Below are positions 39,801 to 49,900 of a DNA stretch of 64,000 bases, piece by piece (the stretch's first letter is position 1; each line of letters begins with the position of its first letter). Made by a program: the position numbers and the translations under genes. The DNA comes from Burhinus oedicnemus. Taxonomy: Eukaryota > Chordata > Aves > Charadriiformes > Burhinidae. The stretch is from assembly GCA_008921705.1 (NCBI GenBank), contig VFFE01007110.1, positions 82,947-146,946 of the forward strand. Direction: 5' to 3'. A model generated the notes under the pieces. The model worked only from the letters and a program-made list of their open reading frames with translations, ran no database searches and had not been told where the DNA came from.

Positions 39801-41990
39801 AAGAACAGCACATGCTGTCCCAAACCATCATGGAGGAAGAAGGGTAACAGTAGAGCAATTTTTGCCAGCCAGGGATTTGGCAATTTGTTTCCTGGCCCTT
39901 TCTTATAGTCTAATAGCTGATGGACACTATAGTCCCTTTCAGGGAGCAAAAACCCCAGGAAGGTGGAACACAGGCATTCTTCAGTTCAGTTTAAGACGGC
40001 AACATCCAGATTTGGTAAAGCTGCTTTCTTTTTATAATTACCTTGTTTCTTGATTTGAGTGCAAGCTTCTGCTATGCTCAGGTATCCACATGACACACAA
40101 ACTAAGTCCAATCTAATCTAACACCCTTTCTTTGCAGGTTAAAATGCAAAGAGATAAGAAAAGCCAGCAGAGAGAAGCATGAAGTTGCACAGTAAACTGT
40201 TTTTTATACAGAGCTTAAGCAGTATTCTATTGCCTACGGCAGCAAAACCTCTGGTGAATGCTAGCAATAACCATGAACATATCCAGCTCAGCCTCCCACA
40301 GGAGGTTTCACACAATGGCATGCAACAGTGGCTCCTTTGGGGAGACGTGGAGCAGATCTGCAGAGCATATAGTATCCTCTGCCAATAAAAAAGCCGCCAA
40401 CATTGCCAAACAGTCATCTCATCTGCCCAACAGCCACCTGCATAATGGCTACAGGGCAGGTGATTATACAGATGACATGATATTATACCCTTAATAATAC
40501 CATCAAGACACGACCACATAAATAACGCCTGCTTATTTCTACTATTTATACTAAGCATACTTTGGCAGCACAAGGCTGTATACACACAGTCTGTTTTTCC
40601 AAAGCAGACAGACATTACAGCTACACAACAGCATACACCTGCTCAAAGCCTTCATAATAAACATACTTAACCACACTTGTGTCTCCAAGATACTCAAAAA
40701 ACTTTATTAGCTAAGACATGAGAACTAAGTAAAAGGGAGGGGTTTTGTGGGGAGGGCTACAGGAGTCATTAAAGCTCACACACTGCTTTGCTGGTAGTCT
40801 GTTGTATCGCCTTTCCCTTCTACACTAGCCACCTTCTCTCAAATTTTACATGAGGAGATAGTTTGCCTAACACAGTCCAAGCCTGAGGGAAAAGTCACCT
40901 CTCTGACTGAAGTTGCTCAGCCTCTTACCACCAGCTAAAAGGGAAGAGAATCACCGTTGCAGGCAAAACACTCTTGACTTGAGAAATTTCACTTAACTTA
41001 TTGCCAATTAACATAAGCTTTTAATTACTCCTGCCCCTAGCAACTACCACCCTTTCTGAAGTATACCTGAGCAGAGGTGCCATATGCTCCTTTGATTAGC
41101 TGAAGTTCTGTGGTGTCGTGGGTTGGTGTCACCTGCTGCCAAGCCAACTGGTAACAGCTGTGACTGCCAGACACAGGGCTGTTCTCCCATACAGGCCAAC
41201 TGTGTAGCCCCCTGCAACCAAAACCCTGCCGCTCACACCCAGCACGGCTACACTCCAGCACCCCTCTCCACACAGGTGAGGGCTGATCAAGCTTCCCAAA
41301 CTCTTCATGCCCACAGCATGCTGCAGTTTCAGGCTTGAAAGAGTTTAAGTTTTTTTGCTCCAGCAAAAACCAGGTTTTTATTTCCTTTCCCATCCTCAAC
41401 ATACAGATGCACTAAGCCACGTTCAACATACGTGTTTCAGCCTAAATCCAGTTCTTTGCATTGCACCCAACCCTCTCAGCACCCAGCTGGTGAACCTGAG
41501 GTCCCCAGCCTTTGCTGGCTGTTGTTCTTTGGACACAGTTGTGGTTGGTTCTCCCCACCCCAGTTTCAGTGCCTCAAAGCACTGCACGTTGCCTGCGAGA
41601 CCAGCACAGAACCCTGCTCCAGTGCAACGGTGTGGGTGTTTGCGGGGATGCAGACCTCCTTACCTGACTGCCTCCGGGGAGGTCTTAAAAGGAATATTTC
41701 TGTTGTACTGTGCATCAGAGACAAATGCTGCTGCCAGCAAGAGATCCTGTGGAAAGGGGAAAAAAACACAGAGAGCTGGTCAGTACGCGTTGGAGCTTAA
41801 AATAAACTCCAAGCAAATATTCAAAGGAGGTCCCTTTCGCCACGGGACACGGCTGTAAAGGCAAGAAGTGGTACAACGGATGCCGCAACTTCGCCTACAC
41901 CCACGTCCCTCCTCTGCTAGAGAAGACCCCCCTCCTCTCCGGTGGAACCCCACCGGACCAGTCCGCTACCTGCGAGGCTGCCTCCGCCAT
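27849..41990 (-). CDS. TPCN3: Two-pore channel 3, 19 coding exons
   Basis: This is a cation channel made of two six-helix repeats, acting in endolysosomal or plasma membranes. Coding exons (descending): 41990-41970, 41746-41664, 39724-39610, 38958-38830, 38599-38483, 37366-37248, 37067-36966, 36032-35906, 34858-34657, 33972-33828, 32134-31949, 31535-31471, 31213-31126, 30834-30765, 30197-29978, 29750-29660, 29341-29228, 28867-28749, 27994-27849. They sum to 2259 bp (752 aa plus stop). The start lies in ACCATGG. Filter I reads TTANSPDVM (221-229) and filter II reads VVNQW; S6 of repeat II reads IFVSFILEAFF. IIS4 reads LRVLRLIRIV. Family membership is clear. The choice of TPCN3 over TPCN1 or TPCN2 rests on my recall of both paralogs and on the BUB1/NPHP1 location. 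One intron is of the AT-AC type. Confidence 0.88.
29751..29977 (-). other. TPCN3: TPCN3 intron 15, U12-type AT-AC intron
   Basis: On the minus strand the intron begins ATATCCTTT (29977-29969), a perfect match to the minor-spliceosome donor. It ends in AC (29752-29751). A branch-site match CCCTTAACT lies at 29769-29761, putting the branch adenosine about 12 nt before the acceptor, within the U12 range. Splicing here joins W-H to V-F-A-N-G-F and keeps frame. TPC2 reads WQVF at the same place. The GT and AG alternatives I tried did not give a joined frame that fits the family. Confidence 0.88.
29978..30197 (-). other. TPCN3: TPCN3 exon 15: repeat II pore region
   Basis: The exon encodes the end of S5 (VVYCVFAVIGMELF), a luminal loop with several cysteines, the pore helix (NNFASSFIVLMELT) and the filter VVNQW. 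It ends after the first base of the next codon, at an AT-AC intron. In human TPC1 and TPC2 the filter reads VVNNW. Confidence 0.9.
32390..33385 (+). repeat. Degenerate CR1-type LINE fragment in TPCN3 intron 10
   Basis: Translated plus-strand pieces recall the C-terminal end of CR1 ORF2: GRNNLRHQCRLG, KLNMSQQCTLVAKVANSIL and SVLVRPHV. They are broken by shifts, by a GT-rich simple repeat (32673-32700) and by an A-rich run (33138-33180). The right end, near ttccttccagcctcggcgattctgc, resembles a CR1 3' end. It is an old, inactive 5'-truncated copy. Confidence 0.8.
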
Positions 41991-42122
41991 GGTGCGGGCA
42001 GACGCTGCGCCTGTCTGCCCCGCCGCCTTTACCGGGTCCCGGTCCCGCCCCCGCCCCGGCGGAAGCGGGAGGCGGCGCCGAGCCCGAGCCTGAGCCCGAT
42101 CCCGACGGGAGCCGGAGCGGGG
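41991..42122. promoter_or_regulatory. Divergent CpG promoter shared by TPCN3 and MTLN
   Basis: The TPCN3 start (minus, 41990) and the MTLN start (plus, 42123) are 132 bp apart, head to head. The gap is extremely GC-rich, holds GC boxes of the cccgccccc type around 42045-42058 and an ETS-like cggaag near 42060, and has no TATA box. High CpG content extends well to either side. The transcription starts cannot be seen. Confidence 0.75.
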
Positions 42123-42299
42123 ATGGGTCTGGAGTCGCTGCGGCCGCGGGTGGTGCGCTGGGCGCTGCTGGCCGCCTTCGCCGCCGGGGTGCTGGTGGGC
42201 TGGCAGGCCGGCCGTGTCCGCCGCCGGTTCCTCCGCTGGCGCCAGCGCCGCCTCCAGCGCCGCCTCGACGCCGCCCGGGAGCAGCTGGAGGCGACCTGA
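42123..42299 (+). CDS. MTLN: Mitoregulin, mitochondrial inner-membrane microprotein
   Basis: This 58-residue protein matches human mitoregulin (56 aa). The shared core is a short hydrophobic helix, ALLAAFAAGVLVGWQA, followed by a strongly basic tail RVRRRFLRWRQRRLQRRLDA; human reads GVLLGWQANRLRRRYLDWRKRRLQ. Mitoregulin sits in the inner mitochondrial membrane, binds cardiolipin and the trifunctional protein, and supports fatty-acid oxidation and respiratory supercomplexes. The whole coding sequence lies in one exon. An in-frame ATG further upstream exists, but homology starts at MGLES, so I chose 42123. Human MTLN also neighbours NPHP1. Its size makes it easy to miss in gene prediction. Confidence 0.93.
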   Translation: MGLESLRPRVVRWALLAAFAAGVLVGWQAGRVRRRFLRWRQRRLQRRLDAAREQLEAT

Positions 42300-42692
42300 G
42301 CCGTAGAGAGCCCTCGGTGCGTCCCTCGGTGCGGGAGCCGGGCTCCCTCCCTGCCCCGGCAGGGAGTTCGGGAGGTCACCGCGACCCTCCGGTTGTCTCC
42401 TCCCCAGCAGCCTCGCCGCGGTGGACGTTGCGTGAGCAGAACCGGATTCGCCCCGCACTGCTGCCGGAGCCGGTGAAAACCGCGTCGAAGCGCGGCTGGA
42501 AACGGACAGCATCCGTGGAACACGAGGGTCTGTCTTCTGTCCTTCAGAAGAACTGCAGCAGACTGACCTAACAAAACGTTGAGGGTATAGGAACAACGAC
42601 ACCGAATGTATTTCCGTGTTTGTATTTGTCTTGCTTTTAAGGCTGCTGCCGAGGTACGCTGCTCTGCCCTCGCCAAGAAGCGCTGCTCGTAC

Positions 42693-42698
42693 ATTAAA
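42693..42698 (+). terminator. MTLN: Candidate MTLN polyadenylation signal ATTAAA
   Basis: ATTAAA about 395 bp after the MTLN stop, followed by G/T-containing sequence. No AATAAA was seen between the two. The gene could also splice to a later 3' UTR exon. Confidence 0.35.
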
Positions 42699-42699
42699 C

Positions 42700-43865
42700 T
42701 AGCAAAAATCATGACACGATGTTCCCAGATGTGCTTATTTCTCTGATAAGTAAAAACATACCTTACAGGCACTTGTAATGAGTGATGAATCTTATTATGA
42801 AAGTATGCATGTGAAAAAAAACCTGTGGGGCCAATTAAGTGGTGAAATAGCTGCGCGCGTTGGTAGGACGAATGAGAAAATTCAATGAAGGATGCTTGTG
42901 CTTTGGATTCTGAATTTCTTCTTGCACTTTGGACAAGGAGTTGTGGAGAAGGCTGTAACGTGTTCCTTCTTCCCCTCCCATCGCTACCGAATTCCAGAAG
43001 AGTATTTCCTCAGGTCTGAGAGAAGCGGGTGCTCCTGTGTTTCACTGGATGATTTACTGCACGCTGTGCAGGCTGATGGTTTTCAACTATATTACTGAAC
43101 TGTGTTTTACAGGTTTTTGGGGAAAAAGAAAAAAATAGTGCCCGGCATGCCTTAAGATGACAAAATGCTGATTTGTAGCCAGCTAAGTGGTCCTGTGGCT
43201 TTTTGGTAGAAACAAAGTTTCAGAGCTTCGGAAGTTCCTTCAATGCAAACACCCATGTGTGTGGTACTTGTGCGGGATCGGGCGCCTGTGTTCAGCAGAG
43301 CTGCTCTTCACAGGAGCGCGTGGTTCAAACCACAGCTGCTCAGGCTGAGTTGTATCCACTTTACCAGCGTTGTACCTTTTCATGGTGTGCCTTTTGGTGT
43401 TTTTAACCTTGAGACAGGCAGACGGTTAGAAATGGGGGTGGCCGTACTGCTGCTGCCGATGCCATGTCGTGGCCTTGTCCGCGTGCCATTTTGTTGGGGC
43501 GAGGGGAGCGATTACCAGTAAGTGCAAAGCGTGTGCTCACGCACATTGTCCAGCACATGCTAGAAGCTGATGTACTGCAGCCTTACGGGGTGCCCCGGGG
43601 AGGGCAGGAACAGCATTTACCCGCGGGGTGGCTGCTGGCCGGCCGGCTGCCTGTCAGTCCCCAGGCCAGGCCTGCCGAGGTAACGGGCCAGGGCTGGGTG
43701 AGGCCCTTCTGGCTCCGACCCGCAGCCCAAAGCGGGGTTCAGCGGGTGCCCCTTGCAGCGGAGCCAGCCCCGAGAGCGGCCAAGCCGTGACCAGCCCGGG
43801 CTTGGCGATCCCCGGTGTCGGAGGCCGCTCAGCCCCCGCTTCTCCCTCAGGCGGGCGGCCCGCGG
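42700..43865. other. Intergenic region between MTLN and NPHP1
   Basis: No supported exon. The first part is of average composition; from about 43600 it becomes a CpG island leading into NPHP1. Open frames in the GC-rich end on both strands look composition-driven. Confidence 0.5.
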
Positions 43866-43946
43866 CGCCTACAACTCCCGGCGTGCCGCGCGCCCCGGAA
43901 GTGACGGCCTCTCGCAGCGCCGCGGCGCCCCCGTTGCCTAGCGACC
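43866..43946 (+). promoter_or_regulatory. NPHP1: NPHP1 core promoter: ZNF143, ETS and X-box motifs
   Basis: Three motifs fall within 80 bp of the NPHP1 start. A ZNF143-type site, ctacaactcccggcgtgcc, lies at 43869-43887. An ETS-type ccggaagtg lies at 43895-43903. An RFX X-box, gttgcc-t-agcgac, lies at 43933-43945; its left half is perfect and its right half has one mismatch to RGYAAC. X-boxes drive many ciliary genes. The region is CpG-rich and lacks a TATA box. Confidence 0.7.
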
Positions 43947-46900
43947 ATGTCGGGGCGGCGGGCGCGGGGCCCGCTGCAGCGGGTGCAGCGGCGGAGCCGG
44001 GAGCTGCAGGCCCAGGTACCGGGGCGGATCGGCCCGGCCTGGGGTGCGGGGCGGCGGGGTTCCGCCGGCAGCTGACGGCGTCTGTGTTTTGTTGCAGGTG
44101 GAGGCGCTGCGGGCGGAGAGCGCGGCGCCGGTCCCCGGGCAGCGGAAGGCCCTTTCGGAGAGGTGAGGAGAAAAAGAAGGAGCCGACAGTTCCCTGTACA
44201 ACTTTCCGTTTTTCTCCTAATTGTACAGATCTCTTCCCTGCCACTTCTCACCCAGGCTGGCTGCTTCCCAGTCCTCGAGGGCTGAGGTAGTTCTAAGTGG
44301 GAACTTTGCACATCACAGGGAATAATCAGCTAAGCTGCCGTTTGGGCTTGTGTCCGTAATTGTCAAGCTGCATGCACACAGAGCTGGGGGAAGGTCTGAG
44401 TATCTAAATTTACACGTTTCAGTAAGCATGCATGATTTGGGTCAGCCATCTATCAGAATTTTAAGAAAATGCTGTCTATTTGTCTTGCTTTCAATGCAGA
44501 TGTATGCAGCTGAAGAAATTGGTGGATGAGAATACAAATGCTCTTGGCGATTTGAAAAAAGTAGGTATGGAGACAAATTTGTTAATGGTTTTCTCCAAAA
44601 TGCATCATGGAGAGAATTTAGAGAACACCAGCCTCCTTCGATTTTACATGCCTCAGGACAAGAGCAATGCCTAGTACTGCACAACCCCTGATTGGGACCT
44701 CAGAGATCCATTTATATTATTTAAAAGCATATTTTTAATGCTTTATTGTGTACGACTTCTGCGCTTAAAATTTTTATCAACCCAATACATTATAAAATGT
44801 TTATCAACTCAGTGCATCGTATTGGAAGCGGAGAATGCAGATTTGAAATTTAATACAAAATTTCGTTGTGGCAGAGTAAGAAGGCAAGAAAGATATCACT
44901 AAACAGGGAGTGACGGCATCCCAGGAAGGTCAAAGCTCACAAGACATGTAGAAAACTAACTTTATAGGCGAACTTTAATGTTGTTTGATTCTTTGAGCAA
45001 TTTGTTGTGTTCTTTCTCAGGCTGATGAGCCTGCACCTGTGGGGAATTATAATCAGAGGAAAGAAGAAGAAGAAAAGCTATTGCTAAAACTCTCTCAGCA
45101 GCTGCAGAAACTTGGTCTTGTCTTGGATCAGGATAATGTGACTACAAATTATGCAGCGTAAGTAGCTTAAACAAATATAATCTGCACTTTTATAGAATTG
45201 TACGTGTGCAGTTGGAAAGGACCCTGAAAAATTGTTAGCTCATCCCCTTTATTATCTTAACACATTTAAAAAAGAAGTACTGAAGAGCCAGCTCTTAATG
45301 GGGCTTGTTTTCTTGATGCAGTCATGAATGACTCGCTTGAATTTTCTGAGGGTGTTGGTTAATGGCTGAAATATTATGTGGCTGTTGAGAGGAGAGGATG
45401 CAATGTGTTCTTTACGCTTAGGGAGGAAACACCATTGGGATTCTGGAGTTTTTTCAGATCAGGGCAGAGAGTAAAACACGGGAATGAAAATTCCGTGTCT
45501 TGATAATGTCCTTGCAGAGAAGCCCATATTGTGAGGCTTTACAGCAATTTCAAGAAGCTTTGTTAAAATAATAATTAAGTAAGTTTGATTTATTTTGGGT
45601 AGGGATGAGGAACAACAGAAAGATCCTCAAACAGAAAATGAAAATGGAGAAGAGGATGAGAGTGAAGATGAAGAAAGTAGTGAGGAGGAAGACAGTGCAG
45701 AAACAGATGATGATGAGGAGGATAAATTGTTGGATGATCCAAATGTTAAAGAATGTATTGCAGTTGGAAACTTTAATGCACAGCAGGAAGGGGATCTTGC
45801 GTTTACGGTAAATATGTCTCTCTAAAAGTGTTTTGGCTGCAGATCATTCTGTATTAAGCAATAACTATAATTAAATCCTATGCTTTTGGGATTTTGCCAG
45901 TTCCTTGTGGGATTCGGGGAGAAATGGTTTTTCCTGGTGTACGTTTGGCTTGGTGGAGTCCAGTGTCCTTTTGCTACCTTCTGTTGTGGCGCGATCTGTC
46001 ATGCTAGTCTGTGATCTCTGTTGTGGGAAAAATGAAGCTTTTGTGTTTTTTTTTTAATTGTGCCTAGAGCCGTTTTGAAATACTTGTTTGTCTTTTGTTT
46101 CTCTCTCTCTCCTTCTAATGGCAAAGAAAGGTGAAGTCCTACTTATACATGACAAGAAGCCGGATGGCTGGTGGGTAGCTGAAAACTCGAAAGGGGAGAG
46201 AGGCCTCGTTCCTAGAACCTATCTTGTGGTTAGTGTGCTGCAACCTTTTTCTGTTCTAGTCTCAACTCTGGTATTTTATATATATTAATGATAATACAGC
46301 TGCATAAAATTGATCATAATGCTTGCATGGGGACACACAGCAGTGTTTTGCCAGTTATTTGGAAACACCACCATGTTTGTATACATGTGTATGGAGATAG
46401 CTAGCAGAAGCAGGATTTTTGTACCTTGTGAAGATGTGACATATAAGTGCAGAGAAGTTTCTTGAATATGAAAGTCATAATCTTTGTCACTAAAGGTCGA
46501 CTCTGAAGACTCCAAGCTGCTATGGACTAGTTCAGGCTTTTCATAATTTATAGGAAATGCAAGTCCATGTAAATGTTGGAGTATTTTGTAATTCAAGACA
46601 GGATAACCTTTTAAAAAATGGATTTTAAACCTTTGTAACTTTTTTTTTTTTTATTTTTCGCGTTGCTTACATGTTAGTGTATGTACTTAGGCACATACAT
46701 ATCCAGTGTACAATTGTGGTGAACATATGTGGGGACACCGTTTGGACTGAGTGATCAGATGGAGCAGAGCTTTTCACAATGTAACTAAAGAACATGCTGA
46801 GTAGCTAGCTTTTTACTTCATGATACTGATATATTTCTCTTTTTAAATAATCCGCTTTGCAAACGCATTCTCTTGCTTACTTGTAGGAATGCTCCAATCC

Positions 46901-49900
46901 CTTGCTGTATCTGCAGAGCTAAGGGCAATGTTCTGCAGTGACAGTGCTCTGGAGTCATTACAGACAGAAAACTTCCTCTTCTAAACTACTAACATGTGCT
47001 ATGGTTGGAGAAAACATTTTTAAGAACTGAACTGTGAAGAAATAAAGCACTTTCCCTTTTTGAATCTGAATTACAGGTTCATAATGAAGATGAAGAAGAC
47101 CAAGAGCAAAGTGGAGAACACATAGAAGTGGTGGATGAAACAGCAGATGGAACTGAAATTAAAAAAAGGTAAATGGAGTAATGTGAAAGCAAATAAGTAT
47201 AAAATCATTCTTCCTTCTCCTCCTTAAGTCTGATCCTAAAATGATTTCTTACAGTGAGAATACCTTACAAGGGTATTTGGTTCTTTGTGACTCCATTTTT
47301 CTTTTCAGTACAGCAGACACTTGCTTTTTTTTTCAGTTTGCAGACACATTTTTACTTGAGTGGGTTTGTTGGGGACTTTTGCTTTGGTTTGTTTTTGTTT
47401 TTCCCTGTCATAAAATCAAAGAATGACTGGGTCGTGTATCGAGTTACATTCCAGCTCATGAGACAGTCTATCAGTTAGTCTTAGTGGCTAGAAATATGCC
47501 TTTGTTAGTATCTTGCATACATATAGTTATTAAGATGCTGGTATTTGAAGACAAACCTGTATTTAGTGTTTAAATTTTTGTCCACACAAGGATGATATTT
47601 TGTAAAAAATACGTTATTTTTCTTCCAGAACAGATTCTCACTGGAGTGCTGTAAGAAGAGCTATCACAGAGGTAGGCGTATCCCTTACATAGCAACTTCA
47701 TCTACCATAATGTTAATTATTTTGTAGGCAAGGTTTGCCTTTTACCACACTGTATCTCATAGCACAGACCAATGTTTTTAATTAACATCTGTATCTTGGT
47801 TTTTGTCGCAAGAAATGCTACAGAAATGTTCTCTAATGCTTTAGAAATAGGCTGCAGCCCAGCTCATGTGTCGGAATGAAGATGTAAATGAGATGTCTTG
47901 CTGTTTTGCCACAGTAGTGCTACACCATTTCTTTCAAGAGTGTGATTTTGTTCTGTAACTGGCTGCTCTGCTGCTGCTTTGAAATGGAAGGGGGATTTAA
48001 CAAAATGGGAGGCTGGCTGGGTCCATACATGAAACAAAAAGTAGTTCCTGGAGGTGGGCCAAACTGGATTCAGATTAGAAGAGGTGACTGATGCCCCAGG
48101 TCTTCAATATTTGTTGTGTGAGAGTTCTAGATTAGGATAGAATTAGATGTTAAATAGCAGGAATACTAGTATCTGTTTGTTTGTTTGTTATTTTAATAGA
48201 ATGACACAGTAGAGGTATTGGCAACCATAGGAGCAGTTCCTGCAGGATTCCGCCTATCCACACTTTTCCGGCTCTTAGAAGAAGGTAAGGTTTTCTCATA
48301 ATAATGGCAGTGCAGCATTCTCAAATGTCTGTGGTGAGTTTCTTATCCTGGTTCCTAGCCTATTGGACTAAAATCAGTATTGCTTAATTATTATTGGTGA
48401 TCTGCACAAGCTACATTTGACCCGCCAAATAATGTATAAAAGGCTTTTTTTTCCTTCTTCAATTAAGTTTTAATTTATCTGTGTGAAATCCTGGCCACAC
48501 GAAGTCAATGACAAATTTCCTAATGATTTCAAAGATTTTCATCTTTGGAAGATAGTTCCTGTTGATGTTGCAGAAAATGATGATTTTTTTTTTTTTGAAA
48601 TCTTCCCTTTTTCTTGGAGATGTGTTGGGAGTCTCTTCACCGAATATATTAGACATCTTAGTCTTTTTGTTTAAAACTGTTTCAAGTCAATAGCTCTTTT
48701 TGTTAATTAAATTACCGTGCTTCTCAAACTAAGTACTGCAGAACACATAAATAGTAGAAGTACCCTTTGAAGCAGTGCTTCTCCATGGTTTTATTTGGAC
48801 CAGTCAAACATTCAAATGGACCTTAGCCACATCTGAATTTTGAGTGTTGTTCATTTTGTGGCAATAAAGATCATAAAAAATTTTAAGAGTTTTTAAAATT
48901 ACTCTTGTTGTAGGCAGTCAGTTTCGAGCAAGTTACTTTTTGCAGCCTGAACTTACTCCATCACAGTTGGCTTTCAAAGACTTGGTGTGGAACTCTGAAA
49001 AAAATACTGTGAGTATTGCTGGTAAGAAAGCTATGATGCTTTTGGTTTGAGAGAAATAGCAGCATCTCTAGATGTGAATTGCTAGTGATATTTCATGTTG
49101 GTGGGTAAACATGGCTGTGAAACAGCTGACCTTAGGCAGTAGATGTTATCACATCCTGCTCTCTGATAGGCAAAAAATTGGTACAAATTGTTATGTTTGG
49201 TGTCTTTTAAAAGTCATGTTTCATCTTAAGTTTGTGGGTTCCTTCCCTGTCTGGGATGAAGCAGATCTGCATGGGTGACTAGTCTGAATTTTTAAACCAT
49301 GAACTTCTGCTAGGCACTGTGAAATCACCAATTTCATCTTCTTTCATTTTGGCTAATGATTATGTCTTGATTTGCACCATTTTTAGAATATTTCTTTCTT
49401 AAACTTTGATAGAACCTTCTATCTGTCACACTAAAAATATTTGTAGTCATTTCCTTAGAAGGGAGCTAAAGGCTTATGAAGAAGTTTTGCTGCTGCTGCT
49501 AATACCACACTAGCTTTGTGGTTAGAAGGATCCAGTCTAGTGAACACTACATTTGATCATCTCGGTAAATAAACACAAACTGGTACCACATGCAGGAGGA
49601 GCCTGTAGATTTAATCCTTCATCTGTTGTCTGTATTTCAGATCTATCCTAGACCAACTCGAGTATCCCTGATTGTAACTTTATGTAGCTGTAAAATGATT
49701 CCTCTCCCAGGAGTCAGTATACAGGTTCTCAGTAGACATGTTCGACTCTGTCTGTTTGATGGCAATCGGGTAAGTTGTTTGGCTATCAAAAAAAGTCTTG
49801 AGGTATGGATCTTTCAGGATCTTTCACGCTCTGGTCCCTCCGGTAGCCAGCTCCTCCAGTTGTCTAAGTGAGAGAGAGAGACACACACACACAATCTGCC

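Noticed and set aside
41895..42772. Long minus-strand open frames (235 and 247 codons) across MTLN
   Set aside because: They are antisense to a conserved microprotein in a CpG island, where stop codons are rare. Only the first seven codons after the ATG at 41990 belong to a real exon (TPCN3 exon 1).
43628..44290. Open frames of about 200 codons on both strands around NPHP1 exons 1 and 2
   Set aside because: CpG-island composition explains them, and the real coding frame here is the spliced NPHP1 one.
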